Source: Providencia rettgeri
GTDB taxonomy: Bacteria > Pseudomonadota > Gammaproteobacteria > Enterobacterales > Enterobacteriaceae
Direction of reading: 5' to 3'
Assembly: GCF_023205015.1 (NCBI RefSeq)
Contig: NZ_CP096258.1
Span: 1,798,001-1,862,000 of the forward strand
DNA length: 64,000 nt
Shown one piece after another: positions 9,189 to 17,390 of this stretch (its first letter is position 1; the number at the start of each line of letters is the position of its first letter). A program made the position numbers and the translations under genes. Under the pieces are notes generated by a model, which saw only the letters and a program-made list of their open reading frames with translations, made no database searches and was not told where the DNA came from.

Positions 9189-9674
9189 AATATATACTTT
9201 ACGTTATGGTTATTTATTAATAATGCCGCTAATGAATGATTATCTGCAGTTCACTTATCAGTGACAAAAACCATCAGTGACAAAATCGAACAGCTACAAA
9301 ATCAATTCATCATAGAGTGGAGTTGTCACGATTCAGCTATGTTATTATTCAAGGGCCATCTAGGGGTTTTAGGTATTACTAGAGGGGTAACTGATTAATA
9401 ATATGGTGGTTATCTGTCATTGTCGTGACACTGGGGCTGTATAAAGCAGAGCATTGTATAGAGCCAGCGGAAATCTGGCAATGAGTATACGCTGATTTAT
9501 ATGTTTTAACTTTATCTTATTGATAATGATTAATTATATGTGAATTTCGTGTTAAGCAAATTACTTGAAATTTGAAAATCAATTTGTGAGTGAGTTACTG
9601 GTTGATGGTTTTTTTACTTTAATTTAACCACGTCCCCCTGTAGCATAAAGTAAATTGGCGAGTGAGGTGAGAGT
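9189..9674. other. Gene-free interval with a short direct repeat
   Basis: A 486-bp gap between divergent genes. It contains two exact copies of ATCAGTGACAAAA at 9257-9269 and 9273-9285, start points 16 bp apart, possibly a pair of regulator half-sites or chance duplication. No coding frame is convincing. Confidence 0.5.
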
Positions 9675-10175
9675 ATGAAATGGATGATAGCTGGGGCTGC
9701 TGCGCTGTTGTTAGTCGGGTGTGATGATGCATCGACTGCGCCATTTGGCTTAAACTGGGGTCAAAGTATGGATAGCATCAGCTTTATTAAGGCGGGGGAT
9801 TGCCAAGTCAGCGGTAGTAAAACGGTTTGCACTTTTGGGCAACAAAAGCCGTTTAATGATTGGAGCTATGAAAACCAACTCACTTTTGATGGCGGTGCAC
9901 TCATTCAAGTCGCAACCACACTGGTTGGAGTCGAAGATTATGCTTCACCCAAACCCGATTTTGCTAACTTTCAACAAAAGCTAGAAAACGAAATGGGCTA
10001 TTTGACAAAACTGGGCTTTAACTCGCAAATTGCCAGTGAAGTTCTCACCCAATGCCAGTCTGAAACCAGCTGTAATAAAGTGAGTGAGTCATCGAACACG
10101 CGTATTGGTATGTCTAACCTTTGGGTTACTATTAACTCAACACCAATCGCGATTGTGACTTATCAGCAAAATTAA
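9675..10175 (+). CDS. Lipoprotein of 166 aa, unknown function
   Basis: Begins with a textbook lipoprotein signal, MKWMIAGAAALLLVGC, with the lipobox LVGC and acylation at Cys16; the +2 and +3 residues are Asp-Asp, and Asp at +2 favours retention in the inner membrane under the Lol rule. The mature domain has two cysteine pairs (Cys-10-Cys near residues 38-48 and Cys-6-Cys near 136-142) that may form disulphides in the periplasm. I do not recognise the family. GTGAGG just upstream is an adequate ribosome-binding site. The gene is alone, with a hairpin 50 bp downstream. Confidence 0.75.
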   Translation: MKWMIAGAAALLLVGCDDASTAPFGLNWGQSMDSISFIKAGDCQVSGSKTVCTFGQQKPFNDWSYENQLTFDGGALIQVATTLVGVEDYASPKPDFANFQQKLENEMGYLTKLGFNSQIASEVLTQCQSETSCNKVSESSNTRIGMSNLWVTINSTPIAIVTYQQN

Positions 10176-10227
10176 TTTTAACTCAGCGCGAGTTAATTTA
10201 GATATAGGCCAATTAGGGCGATTAAAA

Positions 10228-10254
10228 ATAGTACCAATATATCATTGGTACTAT
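10228..10254. terminator. Hairpin between convergent genes
   Basis: Perfect 11-bp stem ATAGTACCAAT / ATTGGTACTAT, loop ATATC, between the lipoprotein gene and the convergent autotransporter gene. It lacks a long T tract but its position suits a bidirectional terminator. Confidence 0.6.
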
Positions 10255-10310
10255 AGGTTAATGTTATATAAATAATTTATAAGGTTATATGAAAAATAGG
10301 CGTTAGAGAG

Positions 10311-11249
10311 TTACCAACCGAAGGCCACACCCGCTCCGATAACGGCAGCATCTGAATTGTTCCAAGAAACAGAACTGCGTAAGTTGATATTTTCTTTTAA
10401 TTGATATTGAGCACCAGCAGCAATTGCTGAGCCATTTTTGTAATTCCCCACGCCAACCCCAGCACTAAAGCGGGTATTTGTTGCGTAAGGGATATTGCTC
10501 ATTGCAGCAACGGATGCAATACCCGCATTGGCTTCTTGGGCATGCTTATCTATTTTGCTCTCAAGCTGGCTGACCCCATGGTTAAATTTATTTTCTAACT
10601 TTGTGAATTTAACTTCGTTTACTTTTTGTGTTTTTGCTGCATCACTTTTTAGAGTCTTGATTGATGACGTGTTTCCAATGACTTTTTTATCGAGATCCTG
10701 AATATTAGTATTTAATTGTTCAGTGACTTGGTCGGCTGCATTTACACCAATTAATGCACCTTGCACATATAATTCGACCTCTTTTAATTTTGAGTCAAAT
10801 GCATGGTGTTTTTTTTCTCTGTCTTTGTTTATTGATGTAACTTGGTCATTAATTAAATCAGTGTTGTTTTGTATTTTATCAGCGTTAACATTGTAATAAG
10901 CAAATATAGAATCATCTATGGTGTCTCGTAATTTTGCTAACTCATTTCGTATATTCGCAGTTTCTGATTTAAGCCTATTGTTATTATTTTTCTTTAACTT
11001 CTTAATGTTATTATCGAAATCTGAATTCATTTGGCTAACGTTGTCTTTAATTTCATTAATTTGTCTATTGATGTAAACGATCCTTCTAGTATTATTATGA
11101 ACACCTTTAGTATTATTGCTAATCCCTTGTGCATTGATATCACTTAATGTTGGCGCGGGCTTTGTCTGTGTAGTGTCGGCTGCTGCATTATAAGTCAAAC
11201 TGCTGAGTAATATGGCCGCTAAATAACGGACTAATGCTTTCTTTTCCAT
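10311..11249 (-). CDS. Short trimeric autotransporter adhesin (YadA-anchor protein)
   Basis: A 312-residue protein with the domain order of a minimal type Vc autotransporter: a signal peptide (about residues 1-24, ending AAA-D), a long hydrophilic stalk rich in Asn/Lys/Asp with heptad-like coiled coil (about 40-235), and a C-terminal YadA-like membrane anchor of about 75 residues with alternating hydrophobic strands ending in Phe-Gly-Trp. Three anchors would form one 12-strand barrel displaying a trimeric stalk. There is no obvious head domain (no YadA-head repeats), so any adhesive function must lie in the stalk. GGAAA precedes the ATG. The gene stands alone. Confidence 0.85.
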   Translation of the reverse strand: MEKKALVRYLAAILLSSLTYNAAADTTQTKPAPTLSDINAQGISNNTKGVHNNTRRIVYINRQINEIKDNVSQMNSDFDNNIKKLKKNNNNRLKSETANIRNELAKLRDTIDDSIFAYYNVNADKIQNNTDLINDQVTSINKDREKKHHAFDSKLKEVELYVQGALIGVNAADQVTEQLNTNIQDLDKKVIGNTSSIKTLKSDAAKTQKVNEVKFTKLENKFNHGVSQLESKIDKHAQEANAGIASVAAMSNIPYATNTRFSAGVGVGNYKNGSAIAAGAQYQLKENINLRSSVSWNNSDAAVIGAGVAFGW

Positions 11250-11648
11250 GTGTTAATTTCCGTATTATTTAAATTATTATCTAAAGAAGAGTGAAGAGGG
11301 GATTTGTTTTCTCAACTTATTTATAATAGGGGCATTTCTTTGGCGGGTAAAATCGATTTTTTAAATTATATTTATTCGGGATATTCGTGTTTGATTGGAA
11401 TAAATACAGTGCTATCTATTTTCTATATGGAATGTAGAGCTGTTTATTTGAATAGATTATAAAATGCAATGCTTATTATTTTTTATATATTAATTTAATT
11501 GAAAACAATCTCAATGTGGCCTAAATATAATTCGATGATAAAACTGTAAAATACAAAAAAGTAAAATAGTAAAGCGAACAAGTAAAGAAATGCCATCAGA
11601 GGGGGGAGCCCAAAATGGCAGGAAGTCGACAAAAGAGCGCTCTTTTTT
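11250..11648. other. AT-rich gene-free interval with a perfect palindrome
   Basis: About 400 bp of AT-rich DNA upstream of the adhesin gene. The palindrome AAAAGAGCGCTCTTTT at 11631-11646, followed by more T on the plus strand, could form a short bidirectional terminator. Confidence 0.5.
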
Positions 11649-11849
11649 CTATTTTAGATGTTTTTTTCCAAATAACGTGTTATTTTTCTGTAAAATTTTA
11701 TGTGTCTGGTGTTGCATCAGCAGATAGGTTAAGTTGGCTGGCGCTAATCTATTGATATTTAAAATAAAATTATCTATCTGGTTAATAATGCCACTTTTTG
11801 CATGTTGTTGATGAAATAGAAAGACGATAATATTTTGTCTGTTCGCCAT
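11649..11849 (-). CDS. Possible small protein, 66 aa
   Basis: Open frame ending two bases before the palindrome at 11631-11646, so a terminator is in place. The product is hydrophilic to mildly hydrophobic with no recognised motif. No clear ribosome-binding site precedes the ATG. It may be real but could equally be chance. Confidence 0.25.
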   Translation of the reverse strand: MANRQNIIVFLFHQQHAKSGIINQIDNFILNINRLAPANLTYLLMQHQTHKILQKNNTLFGKKHLK

Positions 11850-11981
11850 ACTTCACAGGCAGGGCTGTGACGGCAGTTAACGGCGTTAAAACCGTGGTTA
11901 TTGCATGTCGTCACTGTAGTTTAAAGTATTTTGAATTATTGATATTTGAATAAAAGCAATCGAATTTATAGGGTTTAAATT

Positions 11982-12491
11982 ATGGCAGTAAGAGAAATTA
12001 TTGAAATTCCAGATGAACGACTGCGCATTAAATGCAGCCCAGTGACAGATTTCGCTGCAGTACAAACCTTAATCGACGATTTGTTAGATACCATGTACAG
12101 CACCGATAACGGCATTGGCCTCGCTGCTACGCAAATTGCTGAAACTAAATCCATTATGGTGATTGATATTTCAGAAAACCGTGATGAGCCGATGGTATTT
12201 GTTAACCCTGAGATTGTCGAAAGTGAAGGGGAAACTAGCTACCAAGAAGGCTGCTTGTCAGTACCGGAGATCTACGCGGATGTAGAGCGTTTCCTGCGCG
12301 TTAAAGTGAAAGCGTTCGATAGACACGGTAAAGCGTTTGAAGTGGATAGCGACGAGTTCTTAGCGATTGTCATGCAACATGAAATCGACCACCTACACGG
12401 TAAAGTGTTCCTCGATCACTTATCACCGCTAAAACGTAATATGCTGTTGAAAAAACTGAAAAAGCAGCAACGCTTAAAACAGCAACAGTAG
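11982..12491 (+). CDS. def: Peptide deformylase (additional copy)
   Basis: Removes the formyl group from the N-terminal methionine of new proteins. All three catalytic motifs are intact: GIGLAATQ (44-51), EGCLSVP (89-95) and HEIDH (133-137), giving metal ligands Cys91, His133 and His137 and catalytic Glu134. At 169 aa it has the usual length. It is not next to fmt, dprA or smg, the usual neighbours of the main enterobacterial def, so it is probably a second copy. It faces fliT across a shared hairpin. Confidence 0.95.
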   Translation: MAVREIIEIPDERLRIKCSPVTDFAAVQTLIDDLLDTMYSTDNGIGLAATQIAETKSIMVIDISENRDEPMVFVNPEIVESEGETSYQEGCLSVPEIYADVERFLRVKVKAFDRHGKAFEVDSDEFLAIVMQHEIDHLHGKVFLDHLSPLKRNMLLKKLKKQQRLKQQQ

Positions 12492-12514
12492 GCTGTGATC
12501 CGAAAGGGAAGAGG

Positions 12515-12540
12515 GTGTCAGGTTTGTTGGCCTGACACTT
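12515..12540. terminator. Hairpin between convergent def and fliT
   Basis: Perfect 8-bp stem GTGTCAGG / CCTGACAC with loop TTTGTTGG, positioned between the def stop (12491) and the fliT stop (12545). Confidence 0.75.
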
Positions 12541-12544
12541 AAAT

Positions 12545-12934
12545 TCATTCCATGGGGCGAACGACTAACGGGGTGTCTGGCTCATCAAATTGGCCATAGC
12601 TATTATTGAGTACCCGTTTTTGGTCTAATTGCTTAATTTCTTTGCTTAAAAAGTTTAAATGCTGTTGTAAATATTCTTTAGTAACACGTTCATTTTCGAT
12701 AATTTTATGCAGTAACTGAATAAACTCTTCAGTGATGGGCTGCTGTTGTTCGAACGCTTGCGTTAACTCGGTGAGGTTTTCCACCGCAAGGACATATTCT
12801 GTCTCTCGGGAGACCAACGTCTCCCATTCCCCGGATTGCGCTAAGGCAACTAAATTTTCACTTAATACTAAGACATTACGGTATATTTCTTGTAAATCGA
12901 TAGGATTTTTATTGTCCACCTGATTATCTTTCAT
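12545..12934 (-). CDS. fliT: Flagellar export chaperone FliT
   Basis: Third gene of fliDST. The product is a small helical protein (129 aa from the ATG at 12934) with the arrangement of FliT: an N-terminal helical hairpin containing SGEWETLVSRETEYVLAVENL, similar to the E. coli segment, and a charged C-terminal helix. FliT chaperones the cap protein FliD and, when free, inhibits FlhD4C2. The start at 12934 overlaps the fliS 3' end by 11 bp; the longer frame to 13003 would lie deep in fliS. An alternative ATG exists at 12940. Confidence 0.85.
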   Translation of the reverse strand: MKDNQVDNKNPIDLQEIYRNVLVLSENLVALAQSGEWETLVSRETEYVLAVENLTELTQAFEQQQPITEEFIQLLHKIIENERVTKEYLQQHLNFLSKEIKQLDQKRVLNNSYGQFDEPDTPLVVRPME

Positions 12935-13322
12935 CCACATTTGCACCGATTTGTTGCCACGCAGAGGCGATATCGGAGAGTAACTGGTAAACTTCTTGGA
13001 CATAAGCCACGTTGTTTTCGAGGTTGGCGCGAAGTAACTGCATTGTCATGTACTCATACAAACTTGCCAAGTTTTCTGCAAGTTCGCCGCCAGCTTCATA
13101 ATTTAACGACTGCTTTAACCCTGTGTCAATGATGTCGATAGCTTTTGAGATTTCTTTACCTTTTTCCGCCACCTTACCCTGCTGCATAAAAATTTCCCCG
13201 CGTTTTAGGGCACTTAGCGCCCCTTTAAACAGGATTTGGATAAGTTGGTATGGGGTCGCGTTGGTGATTTCACTCTCCAAATCGACCTGCTGATAGGCTT
13301 GCTGTGCGTGTCGTTGATACAT
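12924..13322 (-). CDS. fliS: Flagellin chaperone FliS
   Basis: A 132-residue helical protein starting MYQRHAQQAYQQVDLES, typical of FliS, with the conserved ATPYQLIQILFKGAL segment (residues 22-36) and the LYEYMTMQLLRANL helix. FliS keeps newly made flagellin unpolymerised and delivers it to FlhA. It sits between fliD (18 bp upstream) and fliT (overlapping). Confidence 0.96.
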   Translation of the reverse strand: MYQRHAQQAYQQVDLESEITNATPYQLIQILFKGALSALKRGEIFMQQGKVAEKGKEISKAIDIIDTGLKQSLNYEAGGELAENLASLYEYMTMQLLRANLENNVAYVQEVYQLLSDIASAWQQIGANVDER

Positions 13323-13340
13323 ATTTTTAACCTAAAAGTA

Positions 13341-14783
13341 TTAGCCTAATAATCGGCCTAATGAATTACTGGTGCTATTCAGTGACGTCATCATTTTATC
13401 GAGGTTTTGGAATTGACGACGGTACATGTCCATGGTGTTTTCAATTTGTTTATTGGTCTGCTCAATGCGTTTGTCTAAGTTTTTCTTTTTCTTTTGGATG
13501 CCATCGGTAGCGTTATGCAGCGTGCCTTCTTTGCTGTCCAAGGTGTCCTTTAAGTAGTTAAAGTTTTCAGTACCAAAACCGGTTTCTTTACCGTCACCAG
13601 CAAAAAACACTTTGACGCTCGATGGGTTTTCTTTGAGAACTTTATCCAGCACTTTATTATCAATTTCTAAGGTGCCATCCAGTTTTTGCTTAATCCCCAT
13701 TTTACTCAGAGTGTCAATGTCCCCACTTGCTTGAGGAGCCCGAACTTGCGTGCGTAGGGTGCTCTGGATCATGCGTAAAGTGGAATCACCAATCAGTGGA
13801 CCATTGGTTTTATCTGGCGCGGTGCCTTTTTCCGTTGGCGTGTATTTGGTGAGTTCTTTGGCTAATGTTTGGAATTCGTTATAGGCATCCACCCACGCTT
13901 TAATTTTACCTTTGGCGGGTTCGATATCTTCAGAAACGATTAGGTGGTCGGCTTTACCGTCTTCGCTTTCTTTTTTCAGCGTTAAGGTTAAACCGGGAAA
14001 CAGGTCTTTGGCTTCATTGGTTTGTGACTCTAATTTGAAACCATCGATTTCCAGTAAGGCGGTTTGTGGGGCTACTTTTTGCACCATACCACTGGTATCG
14101 GCATTTTTTAAGGTAACCTTACCATCCGCATCAATTTCAGACTCAACATTAAGAATAGCAGCCAGTTTGTCATCGCCTTCCACATTGATGCTAATACGGT
14201 TTTCACTACCTTCTTTTTTAGAAGTGACGACAAGGTGGTAAATATTGTCTTTGTCTTTAATGACCGATGCAGAAACGCCTTTATCGGTTTTATTGATGGC
14301 ATCCGCAATTTCTATCAATGAAGTGTGCTCGTTATCCAATTTGATAACGATTTTATCTTTATCTTCTTTTTGTGATGGTTGCGTGATGGTAATCGTTCGC
14401 TCAGGTGCACCATTGCCCAGCAATTCTTTATTGCTATTGTTAGGTGTGCCTTTGGTGGCGATAGTTTGTGCTTTTGCTAACTGAGTGACTAACACATCAT
14501 GTACACCCGCTACCGCTTTACCATCGGTTTTCACGTCAAAGGCTTTGTATTCGCCATTCACTTTGGTGGTACTGATATCGCCGTATTTTTTTAAGTCTTC
14601 AGCCGCTTTTTTGAGTTTTTCTAAGGACGACTGCATTTTGCCAAAGGCGCTAATTTGTGCGTCATAACTGGCTTTTTGGGTGGTTAATGGCTCTAAACGA
14701 CGGCGCTCCATTGCTTCTAATTGGTCCATTTGTACGTTTAAATCTAAGTTTGACCCGATACCGAGTGTGGATATGCCTGCCAT
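13341..14783 (-). CDS. fliD: Flagellar filament cap protein FliD
   Basis: The hook-associated protein 2 that caps the filament and folds incoming flagellin. From the ATG at 14783 (MAGISTLGIGS, with AGGAG 6 bp upstream) it is 480 aa. The N-terminal helical domain (to about residue 70) and the C-terminal coiled coil (about 430-480, ending SLNSTSNSLGRLLG) are conserved; the central region is variable and Lys/Asp-rich. The upstream in-frame codon at 14873 would run through a dispersed repeat and is rejected. First gene of fliDST, under the sigma-28 promoter at 14966-14992. Confidence 0.95.
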   Translation of the reverse strand: MAGISTLGIGSNLDLNVQMDQLEAMERRRLEPLTTQKASYDAQISAFGKMQSSLEKLKKAAEDLKKYGDISTTKVNGEYKAFDVKTDGKAVAGVHDVLVTQLAKAQTIATKGTPNNSNKELLGNGAPERTITITQPSQKEDKDKIVIKLDNEHTSLIEIADAINKTDKGVSASVIKDKDNIYHLVVTSKKEGSENRISINVEGDDKLAAILNVESEIDADGKVTLKNADTSGMVQKVAPQTALLEIDGFKLESQTNEAKDLFPGLTLTLKKESEDGKADHLIVSEDIEPAKGKIKAWVDAYNEFQTLAKELTKYTPTEKGTAPDKTNGPLIGDSTLRMIQSTLRTQVRAPQASGDIDTLSKMGIKQKLDGTLEIDNKVLDKVLKENPSSVKVFFAGDGKETGFGTENFNYLKDTLDSKEGTLHNATDGIQKKKKNLDKRIEQTNKQIENTMDMYRRQFQNLDKMMTSLNSTSNSLGRLLG

Positions 14784-14802
14784 GTTTTCTCCTACGCTAT
14801 TC

Positions 14803-14926
14803 TCGTCATCCTTCAAGCTGCAGGGGTGTTGACTTCGTTCAGCTAGCCGAATCACATACTTGTGTATGCTCATCGGTCTATCTTCACTTGTCGCCTACCT
14901 GCAACCCGAATGATTTAGAGCCTATG
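14803..14926. repeat. Dispersed palindromic repeat, copy A (in fliD leader)
   Basis: About 120 bp with the pattern CTCGTCAT..CTTCAAG..TGCAGG, a central CACATACTTGTGTATGC, and the closing block ACCTGCAACCCGAATGATTT AGAGC. The same layout recurs at 24658-24780, as a right half at 24836-24915 and more diverged at 50450-50556. Outer arms are complementary, so the element can fold into a long imperfect hairpin. It lies between the sigma-28 promoter and the fliD start and would therefore be in the fliDST mRNA leader. Confidence 0.75.
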
Positions 14927-14965
14927 CCTGTGTTATTAACTCTGAAATAAAATTTATTTACAGTC

Positions 14966-14992
14966 TTATCGGCAAAACGGAGCAAAATTTTA
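14966..14992 (-). promoter_or_regulatory. Sigma-28 (FliA) promoter of fliDST
   Basis: On the minus strand the sequence is TAAA, 15 bp, GCCGATAA, an exact match to the flagellar sigma-28 consensus. It points at fliD, whose start is about 180 bp downstream. Confidence 0.92.
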
Positions 14993-15187
14993 GACTATTC
15001 TGAAAAAGAGTGATGGCGAGAGCTGATAAGAGAAAAGTAGGTAATTATCCCTATTGAAATTAAATAATAAGAAAATTAATAAAAATAAATGGATATGTTA
15101 AAAATGAAAGTGTTAAAAATAATGGCATTAAAAGCGGGTTGTAAAGCCATTTCCAACCTGACAGATAAAAATTTTCATCAAAAAGCC

Positions 15188-15214
15188 TAAAGGGGACTTT
15201 TTTGTAGCCGATAA
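15188..15214 (+). promoter_or_regulatory. Sigma-28 (FliA) promoter of fliC
   Basis: TAAA, 15 bp, GCCGATAA on the plus strand, an exact consensus match, about 75 bp before the flagellin start. Confidence 0.95.
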
Positions 15215-15288
15215 CCTAGTTGCTAACGAAATTCATCAAGTTAAGCATTTTGGCTTAACGCATTAATTTGAATAATAAGGATCACATC

Positions 15289-16392
15289 ATGGCACAAGTT
15301 ATCAACACTAACATTCTGTCTCTGACGACTCAGAACAACTTAAACCGCTCACAAGGTTTACTGGGTACTGCGATTGAGCGTTTATCATCCGGTTCACGTA
15401 TCAACAGCGCAAAAGACGATGCGGCAGGCCAAGCGATTGCTAACCGTTTTACTGCAAACGTCAAAGGTTTAACTCAAGCTTCACGTAATGCCAACGACGG
15501 TATTTCTATCGCACAAACTGCGGAAGGTGCAGTTAACGAAATTAACGATAACTTACAACGTATTCGTGAGCTGACTGTTCAGGCGAAAAATGGCTCAAAC
15601 TCTGTGTCTGATACCAAATCTATCCAAGAAGAGGTAGATGAACGTTTAGCAGAAATTACGCGTATTTCTGAACAAACTCAATTTAATGGAATTAATGTTT
15701 TATCGGAAGGTAAAACATTAGCATTCCAAGTTGGCTCTAAAGATGGCGAAAACATTGCTCTTGCAATGGATAAAATCGATTTAGAAACATTGAATGTTAA
15801 AGGTTTCAAATTGGAAGCAGCCGTTCCAAAGAACAATAATGTAATAGAAAAAGAATTTGCAGATGAGGATGCTATTAAAGATTTATCATCTCTCACAGAG
15901 AAAACTAAGGTTACAGTAGATAAAGGGGATGCTGAAAGCCTAATGCAGGCAGCTGATGGAACCTATTACGCTAAAAAAGGTGATTCATATTTTAAAGCTG
16001 ACGTTAAGGTAGAAGATAAAGATGACGACAGCGCAGGTAAAGTAACTGTTACTTTTGAAGAAAAAAATGGAATTAAAGCTGATCAATTTGTATCAAAGGA
16101 AGATGCAGCTAAAAGTACTGAAACAGCATTAAAAACTTTAGATGATGCATTGAATAAAGTTGATACTTATCGTTCTAAACTGGGTGCGTTCCAAAACCGT
16201 ATGCAATCTACCATCAACAACCTGAACAACTCTGTTAACAACCTGAGCGCAGCACGTAGCCGTATTCAAGATGCTGACTTCGCTACAGAAGTTTCTAACA
16301 TGAGCCGTGGTCAGATCCTGCAACAAGCAGGTACTGCTGTGTTAGCACAAGCTAACCAAGTTCCACAAGGTGTTCTGAGCCTGTTACGTTAA
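15289..16392 (+). CDS. fliC: Flagellin FliC
   Basis: The filament subunit. The start at 15289 (MAQVINTNILSLTTQNNLN) is the invariant flagellin N-terminus, with AAGG upstream; a longer frame begins at 15268. At 367 aa it is a short flagellin: the conserved coiled-coil D0/D1 ends (about 1-170 and 285-367, finishing QVPQGVLSLLR) flank a brief central region (about 175-280) rich in Lys, Asp and Glu, the part that is surface-exposed and antigenically variable. The central part visibly differs in codon and base use (more AT) from the ends. Expressed from the sigma-28 promoter at 15188-15214. Confidence 0.97.
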   Translation: MAQVINTNILSLTTQNNLNRSQGLLGTAIERLSSGSRINSAKDDAAGQAIANRFTANVKGLTQASRNANDGISIAQTAEGAVNEINDNLQRIRELTVQAKNGSNSVSDTKSIQEEVDERLAEITRISEQTQFNGINVLSEGKTLAFQVGSKDGENIALAMDKIDLETLNVKGFKLEAAVPKNNNVIEKEFADEDAIKDLSSLTEKTKVTVDKGDAESLMQAADGTYYAKKGDSYFKADVKVEDKDDDSAGKVTVTFEEKNGIKADQFVSKEDAAKSTETALKTLDDALNKVDTYRSKLGAFQNRMQSTINNLNNSVNNLSAARSRIQDADFATEVSNMSRGQILQQAGTAVLAQANQVPQGVLSLLR

Positions 16393-16443
16393 TTCGTAAT
16401 TGGTGAGTATTGAAGGCCAGTATTGCTGGTCTTAGAGTACTGA

Positions 16444-16477
16444 CAAAGCCCTAACTTATTCGTTAGGGCTTTGTTTT
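16444..16477 (+). terminator. fliC terminator
   Basis: Perfect 12-bp stem CAAAGCCCTAAC / GTTAGGGCTTTG, 6-nt loop, then TTTT. fliC is therefore monocistronic. Confidence 0.93.
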
Positions 16478-16604
16478 AATAAGGCGAGTACCAATAACAA
16501 GCTAACCAATAGGTTAAAAGAACCTTTTATTTACGGTGGTTTTGTCGTTTAGGGAACATGCTAAGTTTATCGTTAACTAAGTCAAATACTAAAGCTAATA
16601 TCTG

Positions 16605-17009
16605 CTAATCAGTGTTAAATTTCTTCGTCATGCCTTCCGATTTAGGCCCTACAGTTTGGTATCCCATTTTTTGATAAAACTCAGGTTTATCCGCAATCAT
16701 AGAGACGTAAGAACCTTCTAAGACGGCCGAATTTAAATAGCCTTCAATATGCTCCATCACCACTCGTCCTAGCCCTTTCCCTTGCCAATTAGGGTCAACC
16801 GCAATATCCACAATTTCAAAATTACAGGCTCCATCCCCAACGACTCGCCCCATCGCAATTAAAGTCTCACCATCTCGAATTGAAACAGCAAATAAACTAT
16901 TTGGTAGTCCGATTTTCGCCGCAGAGAGTGATTTCATCGATAACCCGGCTTTAATACGTAAATCACAATATTCTTGTGCAGAGGGGGGAAACTTTTCAAT
17001 TTGGTACAT
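16605..17009 (-). CDS. GNAT family N-acetyltransferase, 134 aa
   Basis: A compact GNAT domain. The acetyl-CoA-binding motif A is clear: IVDIAVDPNWQGKGLGRVVM around residues 66-85, with the QGKGLG pyrophosphate loop. The C-terminal FYQKMGYQ segment is the usual beta-alpha end of the fold. The substrate cannot be told from sequence. It lies between fliC and the sialic-acid operon and appears monocistronic. Confidence 0.88.
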   Translation of the reverse strand: MYQIEKFPPSAQEYCDLRIKAGLSMKSLSAAKIGLPNSLFAVSIRDGETLIAMGRVVGDGACNFEIVDIAVDPNWQGKGLGRVVMEHIEGYLNSAVLEGSYVSMIADKPEFYQKMGYQTVGPKSEGMTKKFNTD

Positions 17010-17298
17010 ACTATGTTTTAACCTTATGTTTTTAATCGTTATTAGAGATGGAGGGTGGTTGAAATATATTTTTTATTTGATGACTTAAGTTAGGTAAACG
17101 TCGTAGTAAGTAAAAAACGACCTATTCAAAACCCATTTGTAGTTTATCAAACATCCTCATTTCACGACAAATGGCACTCTTATATCTTTTGGCGACTCAA
17201 GACTAACTACACCATAGTAAACTCATCTTAAATCACCTTATATATCAGTTAGATGATAGCTTGTTTTTACAATTCTCTTTTTACTTAAATAGATAATT

Positions 17299-17319
17299 AA
17301 TGTCGGATCGATCACATTA
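17299..17319 (+). promoter_or_regulatory. Candidate CRP site upstream of nanA
   Basis: TGTCG, 6 bp, TCACA at 17301-17316: the right half is a perfect CRP half-site and the left half is partial. A second half-site TTGTGA lies near 17331-17336. Catabolite control of nan genes is known in E. coli, so a CRP site is expected here. Confidence 0.5.
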
Positions 17320-17354
17320 ATTAACTATTCTTGTGATCATCTCAATCTAATTAT

Positions 17355-17369
17355 GGTGTACTAGGTATA
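17355..17369 (+). promoter_or_regulatory. Candidate NanR operator
   Basis: GGTGTA, 3 bp, GGTATA. E. coli NanR binds tandem GGTATA repeats, the first two of which have the same 3-bp spacing. It lies 22 bp before the nanA start, so binding would block transcription. nanR is encoded in the same operon. Confidence 0.65.
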
Positions 17370-17390
17370 CAAAATTATTTGGGGATTACT

